Assembly: GCF_000949455.1 (NCBI RefSeq)
Contig: NZ_JXXK01000023.1
Coordinates: 1 to 61,807, forward strand
Origin: Ruthenibacterium lactatiformans
GTDB lineage: Bacteria; Bacillota; Clostridia; Oscillospirales; Ruminococcaceae
Direction of reading: 5' to 3'
Length of the DNA: 61,807 nucleotides
In this document: positions 27,534 to 35,483 of the stretch, one piece after another
Position numbering within the stretch: position 1 is the stretch's first letter
Layout of the letters: every line of letters starts with the position of its first letter
Translations under genes and position numbers: made by a program
Notes under the pieces: model-generated
Database searches by the model: none
Told to the model about the DNA's origin: nothing
What the model saw: the letters and a program-made list of their open reading frames with translations, nothing else

Positions 27534-28714
27534 ACGGACACCTCCGAAACATCAATTTCACCCGACATGAGTTTCGGAAGAAGTTCATCCCTAAGTTCAG
27601 TAAGTTTGCGAGCTTCAATCCGATTTGCGATAATCAGGTTGAATAAGGGATTCATTAAGGAACTAATTTCCTTGTAGTCCTTTTCGGACGGGATAAGGAC
27701 TTCGGCTTTTTCAAGTTCCCCGCGTTTTATGTGTCCCATCGTCGTTGCCTTATCAGCGGCAATAGCAATGAATCGTTCAAGGTGATGTGCCGTCCATAAA
27801 TAGTAGAACCATTGATCGTAGGTTTCTGATGTCACTTTGAAAAGATGCTGATTTAAGCCACAAGTTCCACCGCACCAAATGTCAACAAGCAAACTGCCAG
27901 ACCATGAGAATATAACATCCCCATCATGGACTATGTATTCAGGCTTAATACTCGGGGAGCATAATTCACTGCTGACATCGCATGAGCCTTGACGGAGTTC
28001 TTTAATTTTGAGAACAGGAAGCCCTACTTCGTCATCACGAGGACGGAACTTCTGCATTGCAAGACCATTTAGATAATTGGCAATATCCAGAAGATTGCCC
28101 TTTTTCCAGCCGTCGGGAATAGTTTCAATGCCAATGAATCGCTGAGCGAAGATTGCCTTTGCTTGTGCGTATAAATTATCGTTTATCTTTTGGTTGATTT
28201 CAATTTTATCATCTAAGGCAGAAAGAAGTGCAACGATCTTCTGCTGCTCTGTCTGTGAAGGGTAAGCTACCTCAACTTCTCCAAGCAGTTTTGTATTGAT
28301 TGACGGCATTGTCGCGCCCACCGCAATATTTCTTACGAATTGTTTTGTGTCTTCCAAGCAGAAAAAATAGTAGAGATATAACGGATCTACTTCTGTGTTA
28401 GGACGCACTCTCAAACACCGTCCAGAAAACATCCAGCCGTCGTGTGCGGCATCCACATAAGAGCATCTATCAACCGATCCAACCCGGCTAAATACAATGT
28501 CTCCTTCCTTCAAAACATACTTAGATAGGCGAGCCTTATCTTCATCAGATACTTTTGGAAGGTTCTGTTCAGTGAAAACTCTATTTCCCAAATGCTCAAC
28601 TGTTACAATGGGGGTTCCAATATCTACATAGTCCTCTTTGTGAAGCTGACTCCCAAAAGGTCCCGTCTGGATGTCTGCTATATCTCTTAGAAAATGTCTA
28701 TTCATATTCACCAT
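27530..28714 (-). CDS. hsdS: Type I restriction specificity subunit, full length, two TRDs
   Basis: A 394-residue HsdS with two target-recognition halves. TRD1 spans about residues 1-150, the central conserved helix ends QKINDNLYAQAK (about 180), TRD2 follows, and the C-terminal helix ends LRDELLPKLMSGEIDV. The peptide INDNL at the junction is encoded by inversion site 2, so TRD2 can be swapped. It lies 1 bp after the recombinase gene. It is far from hsdM, which is followed by a half-length hsdS; which copy is the main partner depends on the inversion state. Confidence 0.92.
   Translation of the reverse strand: MVNMNRHFLRDIADIQTGPFGSQLHKEDYVDIGTPIVTVEHLGNRVFTEQNLPKVSDEDKARLSKYVLKEGDIVFSRVGSVDRCSYVDAAHDGWMFSGRCLRVRPNTEVDPLYLYYFFCLEDTKQFVRNIAVGATMPSINTKLLGEVEVAYPSQTEQQKIVALLSALDDKIEINQKINDNLYAQAKAIFAQRFIGIETIPDGWKKGNLLDIANYLNGLAMQKFRPRDDEVGLPVLKIKELRQGSCDVSSELCSPSIKPEYIVHDGDVIFSWSGSLLVDIWCGGTCGLNQHLFKVTSETYDQWFYYLWTAHHLERFIAIAADKATTMGHIKRGELEKAEVLIPSEKDYKEISSLMNPLFNLIIANRIEARKLTELRDELLPKLMSGEIDVSEVSV
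28172..28185 (-). repeat. hsdS inversion site 2
   Basis: The core TAAACGATAATTTA on the - strand, inside the full-length hsdS at the junction between its two halves (encodes INDNL). It is in inverted orientation to sites 1 and 3 and direct orientation to site 4. It shares 17 bp (AGATAAACGATAATTTA) with site 4. Confidence 0.9.
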
Positions 28715-28715
28715 C

Positions 28716-29699
28716 CTATCCGATGTACTTTCTGTGTGCCAGCTTCACATTTTGTTGCTTTACCATTGCGTAGTGCATGGTTGTATCGATCTTCTGATGC
28801 CCTAAGAGTTGCTGGACTTGCTCTATGGGCATTCCCTTATCTATGGCTGAGGTTGCCAGCGTTCGCCGGAATTTGTGTGGGTGTACTTTGGGCAAATTCA
28901 AGCGTTTTCCCAGCTCTCGAAGCCGCGTCTCCACGCCCCCGATCATCAGCCGGTCGTGCGGGGCTTTCAGCGAGACGAACAGTGCCGGGTTCGCATCTGT
29001 GCGCTCGTTGAGGTAGTTCTGCAAATGTATTTTGGTTCTTGCATCGAAGTACACAAGGCGCTCCTTGTTACCTTTACCGATCACAACGCATTCCCGCTCG
29101 TTGAAGTCAATGTCTTCTCGGTTCAGCATGACCATCTCTCCAACACGCATCCCAGAGGAAGCGAGTAGGTCAATGATTGCTAAATCCCTTGTAGTTGTGC
29201 AGCTATCCCGCATCAGCTCTAACGCCTCGTCCGTGTAGGTGTCTTTGACCAACTTTGCTGTCTTTACCTTGTGAATCCGGCGTACCGGACTTTTCAAGAT
29301 GAAGTCTTCATCTTCAAGCCATGAGAAGAAGCTGGACAGTATGCGCCGGATGTTATCAATCGTTACCTTGCTGGACCTGCGCTGCGTCTGGTAGGTTGTC
29401 AGGTACTTACGAAGATCATCCGTTGTTATCTGACTGGCCTTCTTAGCGATGGTAGACAGCATGGATTCAATCGTCTTCCGGTAATACTTCAAGGTTTTCT
29501 CGGAACAGCCTTCAATGCGCTTGGCAGTAATGAACGCTTCGACGGCATCCCGTTCTTCCTTCTTTGGGGTGGTGTCTTCATAACTAACGCTCACTCCTTG
29601 TAGAGCTTCGGTTAAAGCATCACCTAACTGCAATAGTTGTTCGTTGTTGAGATACGGCAGCATTTTACGCTGTATCTCTTGGATAAGTTGTTCTTTCAT
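28716..29699 (-). CDS. Tyrosine recombinase (XerC/D-like), probable hsdS invertase
   Basis: A 327-residue tyrosine recombinase with a SAM-like N-terminal core-binding domain (about 48-130) and the catalytic set Arg185 (SGMRVGE), a Lys in the GKGNKE hairpin, His275-x-x-Arg278 (HPHKFRRT), His301 (LLGHQK) and Tyr310. It is intact. It lies between two hsdS halves and amid four copies of a 14-bp core repeat, the arrangement of recombinases that shuffle hsdS genes in phase-variable type I systems. It would catalyse inversion of TRD-coding segments. The start has GGAG seven bases upstream. Confidence 0.92.
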   Translation of the reverse strand: MKEQLIQEIQRKMLPYLNNEQLLQLGDALTEALQGVSVSYEDTTPKKEERDAVEAFITAKRIEGCSEKTLKYYRKTIESMLSTIAKKASQITTDDLRKYLTTYQTQRRSSKVTIDNIRRILSSFFSWLEDEDFILKSPVRRIHKVKTAKLVKDTYTDEALELMRDSCTTTRDLAIIDLLASSGMRVGEMVMLNREDIDFNERECVVIGKGNKERLVYFDARTKIHLQNYLNERTDANPALFVSLKAPHDRLMIGGVETRLRELGKRLNLPKVHPHKFRRTLATSAIDKGMPIEQVQQLLGHQKIDTTMHYAMVKQQNVKLAHRKYIG

Positions 29700-29733
29700 C
29701 GTCGTTCTCCTTTGTCTTTAAGAGAACGATAAA

Positions 29734-29768
29734 CAGTGGCAGTTCCTTTGAAGTGACTCTCGCCACTG
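29734..29768. promoter_or_regulatory. Inverted repeat upstream of the recombinase gene
   Basis: CAGTGGC (29734-29740) and GCCACTG (29762-29768) flank 21 bp, about 35 bp upstream of the recombinase start. It may be an operator or an mRNA hairpin controlling the invertase. Confidence 0.4.
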
Positions 29769-29787
29769 ATGAGAGTGAATAAGGCGG

Positions 29788-29801
29788 TAAACGATAATTT
29801 A
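29788..29801 (+). repeat. hsdS inversion site 3
   Basis: The core TAAACGATAATTTA on the + strand at the start of the silent C-terminal hsdS segment, where it encodes VNDNLAD. It pairs with site 4 (16 bp shared) to flank a 0.65-kb invertible segment. Confidence 0.9.
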
Positions 29802-30425
29802 GCTGATCTCCTGCAAACGATATATCAAGGGCGGTTCAGCAATGACATTTTGGCAGTAAATCAGGGAGTCCTCTCGGATATTTGCTCATATTCAACAGAC
29901 AAAGTAGCTGTCTCTGAGTTGAACGTCAGAACCTACTTCTCAACGGAAAATATGCTGTCGGGAAAAGCTGGTTCAACCGAGGCGACAAGCCTACCAACTA
30001 CATCACAGACAACCGCTTGCCATAAAGGTGATACGTTGATTTCCAACATTCGTCCTTACTTTAAGAAGATTGTCTACTGTGAGGACAACTGTGGCTGCTC
30101 AACCGATGTTCTTTGCTTTACGCCAAGTCAGCCGTGTTACTCGGCGTACCTATTCAGCACTCTATATGCCGACAAGTTCTTCGCATTTATGGTTGCTGGA
30201 TCGAAAGGAACGAAAATGCCCCGTGGAGATAAGCAGCAGATTATGACATACCCTGTTGTTCTACCATCGGAAGAAGAGTTAGCTGGGTTTAATACCATTG
30301 CTTCACCACTTCTTGAGCAGATTTATTCTAATAGAGCGGAAAATAAACGGCTGTCCATACTAAGAGATACCCTTCTTCCAAAGTTGATGTCCGGAGAGAT
30401 CAATGTCTCTGCCATCCAGCTCTAA
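29788..30425 (+). pseudogene. Silent C-terminal hsdS half (TRD2 cassette) on the opposite strand
   Basis: An open frame of ~212 residues from the site 3 core to a stop at 30425. It encodes only the second half of an HsdS: it begins NDNLADLLQTIYQGRF, contains a TRD and ends with the conserved LRDTLLPKLMSGEIN tail. It has no ribosome site and no N-terminal half, so it is a storage cassette, not an expressed gene. Inverting 29788-30444 would join it in frame to the N-terminal half downstream of hsdM and produce a full two-TRD HsdS. It is an inversion cassette and not a decayed gene. Confidence 0.88.
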
Positions 30426-30982
30426 GCCGCTAAATTATCGTTTATCTCTTTGTTTACAATCAACTTCCTATCAATAGATTCAAGCGTACCTACGATGGCG
30501 TTCTGCTCATCAAATGACACGGGGTAGTTGATCATAATTTCATCTAACAGGCGGTCACGGTTTAGTTCAGTTTGTCCCGTAGAGCCTTCATCCAACTGCA
30601 AGACTTCCCATTGGTGCGCTTTAAGAGCGTAACCAAGGAACTTCTGCGTTACCTTTCCGTTTGAACGGATAAGGATCATGTGTCCGTCTATTGTAGTTGC
30701 GGACGGAACATCTTCAATTTGCGCAATTCTCCCAGCAGTTCCCGCACCTGTCGAATTGATCAGAATATCATCAGGTTTGACATATCGTTCAGGAGGGACT
30801 TTCTTTTTCAGGGTATCATGCAACCTTGAATCTCCATAGCTTATTCGGAAATTCCGATTGCACTTTTGATTGAGAACTCTAATGGTTGTCTCGGATGCTT
30901 CTTCTGCATACGAAGGAGCAATTCCTTTGGAAATATACCCAACCAGCTCTCGTAACGGTACCTCATGCCACTCAGATGTCAT
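30422..30982 (-). CDS. hsdS: Half-length HsdS (one TRD) currently downstream of hsdM
   Basis: A 186-residue N-terminal HsdS half starting ATG 30982, which overlaps the hsdM end by 11 bp. It has one TRD and the conserved AIVGTLESIDRKL helix, then ends NKEINDNLAA and a stop. The INDNL tail is encoded by inversion site 4; the premature stop comes from the DNA next to the site. In the opposite orientation the frame would continue into the silent cassette. As it stands, the hsdM-linked locus makes a single-TRD subunit. Half HsdS proteins can dimerise in other systems, so it may still be active with a palindromic target. Confidence 0.88.
   Translation of the reverse strand: MTSEWHEVPLRELVGYISKGIAPSYAEEASETTIRVLNQKCNRNFRISYGDSRLHDTLKKKVPPERYVKPDDILINSTGAGTAGRIAQIEDVPSATTIDGHMILIRSNGKVTQKFLGYALKAHQWEVLQLDEGSTGQTELNRDRLLDEIMINYPVSFDEQNAIVGTLESIDRKLIVNKEINDNLAA
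30431..30444 (-). repeat. hsdS inversion site 4 (right outer copy)
   Basis: The core TAAACGATAATTTA on the - strand at the 3' end of the half-length hsdS next to hsdM. It shares 22 bp including the GCGGCTT extension with site 1 and is inverted to sites 1 and 3. Confidence 0.9.
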
Positions 30983-32474
30983 ATCCAATCGCCCCCAGTC
31001 GTTCTTTGATCTGAGCTTCAATTTCATGAGACTTAGTGAAAAGCTCAGACAGTTCAGAAGTCAGGCGTCCCATTTTCTCTTCAAACGGCTCACCGTCATC
31101 TTCCTGTTCCTCAATGCCAACATAGCGTCCCGGCGTGAGAATGTAATCTTGCTTTGCGATGTCCTGCGTAGTAACAACCGCGCAGAAGCCTTTTTCATCT
31201 TCAAGCGTTCCTTCTACAAAGGCGTTGTAGGTGTCGGCAATTTTCTTGATGTCTACATCCGTCAGTTCGCGCAGCTTCCGCGTAACCATAGTGCCGAGTT
31301 TCCGTGCGTCGATGAATAGTGTCTTGCCTTTCTGCTTCTTGTTCTTTGCAAGGAACCAGAGCGATACCGGGATCTGCGTCGTGTAGAATAGCTGCGTCGG
31401 CATTGCAACGATACAGTCCACAAGGTCAGCATTGATAATGTTCTTGCGGATTTCACCTTCACCGCCGGACTGCGAAGAAAGCGAACCATTTGCAAGCACC
31501 ATGCCGATACGACCATTCGGAGCGAGATGCCAGATCATGTGCTGCAACCACGCGAAGTTTGCATTTCCAGCGGGAGGCGTACCATACTGCCAACGGACAT
31601 CATCAACGAGTTTATCCGCACCCCAGCCGGAGAGATTGAAGGGAGGATTCGCCATAATGAAGTCTGCCTTGAGTTGAGGGTGGCAATCGTTAAAGAACGT
31701 GTCCGCATTAAACTTGCCGAGGTCGGCTTCTATACCGCGAATGGCAAGATTCATCTGCGCCATCTTCCATGTGGTCGGGTTGGAGTCTTGACCAAAGACG
31801 GAAATCTTGTTGATGTTGCCGCCATGATTTTCGATGAACTTTGCGGACTGAACGAACATACCGCCAGAGCCGCAGCACGGGTCATAAACACGTCCATTAA
31901 ACGGTTGCAACACTTCAACAAGGGTACGTACAACGCAAGAGGGAGTATAGAACTCACCAGCAAGTTTGCCTTCTTGCTCGGCAAACTTGGAGAGACAGTA
32001 TTCGTATGTCCGACCAAGAATGTCCTTACTGTTTCCATGCTCGATCATCTGAATGTTGGTGAAGAGATCAACCACTTCACCAAGACGCCGCTTGTCCAGC
32101 TCTGGACGGGCGAAGTTCTTAGGAAGAATATCTTTGAGGCGCTTGTTTTCTTTCTCGATACTGCGCATTGCGTCATCAATCACCGTGCCAATTTCCGGCG
32201 TGTGAGCGGCAGCAGCAATCGCACTCCATCGTGCATTCTCAGGGACAAAGAAGATGTTTTCGGCAGTGTATTCGTCCTGATCCTCTTCAAATCCATCGCC
32301 TTCTTCAACCAGTTCCTTGTACTTTGCCTCGAAGCGATCAGAAATGTATTTCAAGAAAATCAATCCGAGAACGACGGACTTGTATTCGGATGCGTCGATG
32401 TTTCCGCGCAGGACGCAAGCCGCGTCCCAGATTTGTTTTTCAAAGCCGATATTGCTTGTGTTATTCTCAGCCAT
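30972..32474 (-). CDS. hsdM: Type I DNA methyltransferase subunit M
   Basis: A 500-residue N6-adenine methyltransferase. An HsdM N-terminal helical domain (FEKQIWDAACVLRGNIDASE) comes first. The SAM motif DPCCGSGGM is at about 198-206 and the catalytic NPPF at 276-279. ATG 32474 is chosen for GGAGG eight bases upstream; a TTG 15 bp earlier is less likely. With HsdS it methylates the host target, and with HsdR it restricts unmodified DNA. It is the first enzyme gene of the operon, read from a promoter just upstream. Confidence 0.95.
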   Translation of the reverse strand: MAENNTSNIGFEKQIWDAACVLRGNIDASEYKSVVLGLIFLKYISDRFEAKYKELVEEGDGFEEDQDEYTAENIFFVPENARWSAIAAAAHTPEIGTVIDDAMRSIEKENKRLKDILPKNFARPELDKRRLGEVVDLFTNIQMIEHGNSKDILGRTYEYCLSKFAEQEGKLAGEFYTPSCVVRTLVEVLQPFNGRVYDPCCGSGGMFVQSAKFIENHGGNINKISVFGQDSNPTTWKMAQMNLAIRGIEADLGKFNADTFFNDCHPQLKADFIMANPPFNLSGWGADKLVDDVRWQYGTPPAGNANFAWLQHMIWHLAPNGRIGMVLANGSLSSQSGGEGEIRKNIINADLVDCIVAMPTQLFYTTQIPVSLWFLAKNKKQKGKTLFIDARKLGTMVTRKLRELTDVDIKKIADTYNAFVEGTLEDEKGFCAVVTTQDIAKQDYILTPGRYVGIEEQEDDGEPFEEKMGRLTSELSELFTKSHEIEAQIKERLGAIGYDI

Positions 32475-32490
32475 TTCAGCAACCTCCAAA

Positions 32491-32519
32491 GTTATAGTTT
32501 CACACTTACTATCCTACAA
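32491..32519 (-). promoter_or_regulatory. Promoter of hsdM
   Basis: On the - strand, TTGTAG (+ coordinates 32514-32519), a 17-bp spacer, and TATAAC (32491-32496). Transcription would begin close to the ribosome site of hsdM. A weak terminator-like hairpin (CGGAC...GTCCG then GTTTTT) ends the upstream regulator gene. Confidence 0.5.
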
Positions 32520-32543
32520 AAAGAGCTGTACGAAAAACCGGAC

Positions 32544-32765
32544 TTAGTTCTTGTCCGTTCGCACAGCCTCACATATATCTCCGATGTCACAGTTCAAGTA
32601 ATCACAAATGCGCAGCAAAATAGAGAGGGACACTTCTTCCCCCTTATTCAGTTTTGTCCATGTTCCGGCAGACAACCCTACTTCATGTCGTAGAGAAGCC
32701 CTCTTTATGTCGCGTTCCAGAAGAAGCATCCATAGTTTCTTATAGCTTATGCGCACGGCAACCAT
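32544..32765 (-). CDS. XRE-family regulator of the restriction operon (Cro-like)
   Basis: About 73 residues forming almost only a HTH (YKKLWMLLLERDIKRASLRHE; LSAGTWTKLNKGEEVSLSIL). This is the short HTH_26-like type that often precedes restriction genes. ATG 32765 abuts AAAGG; a GTG at 32756, nine bases after AAAGG, is the better-spaced start and gives RISYKKLW. It is transcribed towards hsdM and may act as a controller (C-protein-like), delaying restriction until modification is established. Confidence 0.82.
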   Translation of the reverse strand: MVAVRISYKKLWMLLLERDIKRASLRHEVGLSAGTWTKLNKGEEVSLSILLRICDYLNCDIGDICEAVRTDKN

Positions 32766-32887
32766 CCTTTCGCTTGCTTGCATTCAACATCGCTTATAAT
32801 ATTATACCGGATTTCATTCTCAAAAGCAATCCGTTGATGCAGAAATTAAAGAAAAAGTTTCAACTTCTCGAACCTTCTCTCAAGGAT

Positions 32888-32925
32888 GCAGGGCATCTCC
32901 GGTCAACAGAAGATGCCCTGCTTTT
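32888..32925 (+). terminator. Hairpin with T-run between the restriction operon and mob genes
   Basis: GCAGGGCATCT (32888-32898) and AGATGCCCTGC (32911-32921) form an 11-bp stem with a 12-nt loop, followed by TTTT on the + strand. On the - strand it lies 8 bp beyond the relaxase stop, and the A-run precedes the stem. It probably stops relaxase transcription from entering the XRE-hsdM operon, though the T-run favours + strand termination. Confidence 0.6.
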
Positions 32926-32932
32926 GAAGAGA

Positions 32933-34297
32933 TTATTCGCGCTGTGTGCCGCGCAGATGATCACGGTCATGGTCAGCAGAAGGAGCGAGAAACGTATCAA
33001 CATTAGACTTGATTGTCTCTATTTGCTTTACTTCTTTTTTGAGCTTCGCACGTTCATCATAGAGTCGCTGCTGCTCGTCAAGAAGTCGCTGCTGTTCCGC
33101 TTGCAGTGTCTTCAAGCTCGGCAGTTTTTCATCGCCCTGCATGGCAAGCAGCGTACTCCGCGCCGCCTCAAAGATCACAAGTTCGGCTTCATGCTTTGCC
33201 TTGAAGCTCGGCTTGTCTTTCGCCTTCTGGAAGGCGTCATATACGGGTTTTAGGCGCTGGTAGTTGGAGATGTTTTTAATAAGCGGCTGGACTTCCCGCA
33301 GACGTGCTTCAACGACTTTCAGTTCCTTGCCGGTACGATCATAGGAGCTGTGAACATCCTCGACCTTCTTCTCAAGATCGGTGTATTGGAGCAAGTTGTT
33401 GTCCGTGAGATAGTTGAGCGTCCGTGCCGCTTCCTTGAGGATAGTGAGCTTTGCTTTATGCTCGTAACCCTTGCTGTCGATAAGCCTGATCCGCTCCTGA
33501 ATATCTCCGATGAGAGAGATGCCCTTCGGCGTGGTCTGTCTCTGACTTTTTCGGGGCGTCCGTCCGGCAATCCGCTCCTTGATGCGTTCCTCGGTGTAGT
33601 TCTCTCCGATGGTTTTAGACCGGGTAAACCGCTCCTGACCTTCAGCGCGGAAGGAGATGTATTTGCCGGTCTTGATTTCATAACCGGCTTCCTGCATGAG
33701 CCGCAGAAAGTCATCGTAGTCCTTGGCTGTGATGACAAGCCGGTCGATGGTCTGCTTGAGCTTTTGCTTCCAGCTCGTGCCGCGCTTGGCTTCGGTGTAC
33801 TCCTTGTAGCCCATGCCTTTGTTCTGAGAGGGCGGGATAACAGAGAGACCGTTTTCCTTACAGAGCCGGTCGCTGACCTCGCGCATATCGTAGTAAATCC
33901 GCTTGTAGCTCTTGTATGCGTGGTAGTCCACGAAGTCAACCGCATTGAAAATCAGGTGGTTATGAACATGGTCTTTGTCAATGTGCGTGGTCAGCACATA
34001 CTCATATTTTCCTTCGAGGATTTCATCTGCGAACTGCTTGCCGATCTCGTGGGCAAGCTCCGGCGTGACCTCTCCGATTTCAAAGGACTGGATCACATGA
34101 CGGGCTATGATCCTGACCGGAGTCATCCCTTTTTGCTCGGCTATTTTCCGCGTCCATTCAAATTCCCGCGCTGCGGTCTCGCTGGCACAGCCGTAGGACG
34201 AGACCAGCAGCTTCTCGTCGGTCTTTTCGGGATTCAGAATGTACGCGATTGCCTTGCTCAAAGTTCCTCGGATTGCTTTGATTTTAGTAACTGCCAT
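32933..34297 (-). CDS. MobA/VirD2-type relaxase
   Basis: A 454-residue relaxase. The N-terminal nicking domain has a conserved Tyr in YILNPEKT (about residue 19) and the metal-binding histidines in THIDKDHVHNHLIF (His105-His114). A helical, basic C-terminus with long coiled coils (about 280-430) probably contacts the coupling protein. It would nick oriT and stay covalently attached to the transferred strand. It overlaps mobC by 40 bp. The gene is intact and in the opposite direction to the transfer operon. Confidence 0.92.
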   Translation of the reverse strand: MAVTKIKAIRGTLSKAIAYILNPEKTDEKLLVSSYGCASETAAREFEWTRKIAEQKGMTPVRIIARHVIQSFEIGEVTPELAHEIGKQFADEILEGKYEYVLTTHIDKDHVHNHLIFNAVDFVDYHAYKSYKRIYYDMREVSDRLCKENGLSVIPPSQNKGMGYKEYTEAKRGTSWKQKLKQTIDRLVITAKDYDDFLRLMQEAGYEIKTGKYISFRAEGQERFTRSKTIGENYTEERIKERIAGRTPRKSQRQTTPKGISLIGDIQERIRLIDSKGYEHKAKLTILKEAARTLNYLTDNNLLQYTDLEKKVEDVHSSYDRTGKELKVVEARLREVQPLIKNISNYQRLKPVYDAFQKAKDKPSFKAKHEAELVIFEAARSTLLAMQGDEKLPSLKTLQAEQQRLLDEQQRLYDERAKLKKEVKQIETIKSNVDTFLAPSADHDRDHLRGTQRE

Positions 34298-34587
34298 ACC
34301 GCGTCCATCTTTTCTTTCAGCTCGTCAATATCGTCCTGATAGAATCGTCCCGTCGAGTTGATCCTGCGGCAGACGGTATTGATGTTCACGCCGATCTTGT
34401 TGATTTCGGCGGCGAGCTTTTTCTGCTCTGTGTAGTCTACGACAATGATGTAGCCGTCAATCAGCATCTTCCTTGCATACGCACCGAAGTTCTCTGTGCC
34501 GATCATCTCCATCTTCTTTGCAATCGTCCGTTCTTCCTGTGGTGTCAGCCAAATCTTCTTCTGAATGTCTCGTGTTCTTCGTACCAT
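34258..34587 (-). CDS. mobC: MobC-like relaxosome protein
   Basis: A 109-residue protein starting ATG 34587, six bases after GGAGGG. An N-terminal ribbon-helix-helix-like segment (DIQKKIWLTPQEERTIAKKM) and a C-terminal MobC domain (LAAEINKIGVNINTVCRRI) are visible. It helps the relaxase open oriT. It overlaps the relaxase by 40 bp. A longer in-frame version to 34641 lacks a ribosome site. Confidence 0.88.
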   Translation of the reverse strand: MVRRTRDIQKKIWLTPQEERTIAKKMEMIGTENFGAYARKMLIDGYIIVVDYTEQKKLAAEINKIGVNINTVCRRINSTGRFYQDDIDELKEKMDAVWQLLKSKQSEEL

Positions 34588-34823
34588 GCTGCGCCCTCCG
34601 TCGTAAAGATTAGAAGGGTTTGGGACTATCCCAACAAGCAAAAATCTGATGTTAAGGGCAGGGTCTCCTTAACTGATTTTTCTCCGGTGGGTACTCACCG
34701 GATTTGCTTGCTAATCTCCCAAAATCGTATTCCCCGAAGATTCCTCCGTGAAATGTCCCTTCACTTTACAACGGACACAAAAAGGGCGTTTGTTGAGTAC
34801 CGGATTTCAAAAAAGTCAAAAAA
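34588..34823. other. Probable oriT region upstream of mobC
   Basis: 236 bp without a gene, directly upstream of mobC. It holds GTTAAGG/CCTTAAC (about 34651-34674), TCCGGTG/CACCGGA (about 34683-34702) and the bipartite repeat at 34759-34801. Inverted repeats next to the mobC-relaxase genes are the usual setting of an origin of transfer. No nic site can be assigned by eye. Confidence 0.5.
34759..34801 (-). repeat. Bipartite 18+16-bp repeat, copy A
   Basis: TTCACTTTACAACGGACA (34759-34776), a 9-bp spacer, and CGTTTGTTGAGTACCG (34786-34801). Both blocks recur exactly and with the same spacing, inverted, at 47665-47707. Only the spacer differs. Confidence 0.85.
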
Positions 34824-35483
34824 TCATTGGATTTCCCATGTGAAAGCCACTGTGTCTGTCACATCAATATCAACCGGCTCAATCTCAGGTGCGGCGCACT
34901 TGCTCATCGCCATGAGAGGCTGAATGCAGTCTTCAACATCGTAGCTTGTTCTGGAAAAAACATTGAGTTCGCCCCAGTTGTAGTCGATGTTGAGCAACTG
35001 TCCAAGCGTACTGCCTGATGCTTTGCAAAGAATCTCCGCCTTTGCCCTGGCGTTCTCCGTCGCATTGATCAGCAGCTCTTCGCTGACTCTTGCCGGGTTT
35101 TTCACGGTGAACGCAATGCTGAGTTCTGGTTGCGCCCCACAATCCGCAATCGCAGAAATGACCTTTGCAAGCTGCTTGCTGTCAAAGTCAAAGGCAAGTT
35201 TCAAGCGATAGCTGCAAGCATATCCGGCAAACTCTCGCTTGTAATTTCCTTGCCGATCCTTGACATTCTCGAACCTTGTCTGGACATCAAAGCTCGTGGT
35301 TTTCAGGTCTTCCTTGCGATACCCAACGCGGACTGCGGCACCTTGCAGTCTTTCGATTCTCTCGGCAGCTTCCGACATTGCGCGGTCATAGGTTTCAGAT
35401 AAGACTTCAATGTTCAGGGATAGGATGATGTAATCCGGTCTTGCGGAGACATTGCCTGTCCCTTTTACGGTGATTGTTCTCAT
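34824..35483 (-). CDS. SIMPL (DUF541) domain protein
   Basis: A 219-residue protein of the SIMPL family (ITVKGTGNVSARPDYI at the start; alternating strands throughout). No signal peptide is visible, so unlike many family members it looks cytoplasmic. SIMPL proteins have been linked to stress tolerance, but a molecular role is not defined. ATG 35483 overlaps the stop of the VWA gene by 1 bp (TAATG), so the pair is coupled. It is the last gene of the cargo island, and its stop lies 22 bp from repeat copy A. Confidence 0.82.
   Translation of the reverse strand: MRTITVKGTGNVSARPDYIILSLNIEVLSETYDRAMSEAAERIERLQGAAVRVGYRKEDLKTTSFDVQTRFENVKDRQGNYKREFAGYACSYRLKLAFDFDSKQLAKVISAIADCGAQPELSIAFTVKNPARVSEELLINATENARAKAEILCKASGSTLGQLLNIDYNWGELNVFSRTSYDVEDCIQPLMAMSKCAAPEIEPVDIDVTDTVAFTWEIQ

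Noticed and set aside
31527..32693. A 388-codon + strand open frame across hsdM
   Set aside because: Antisense to hsdM, and it crosses both the promoter and the regulator gene.
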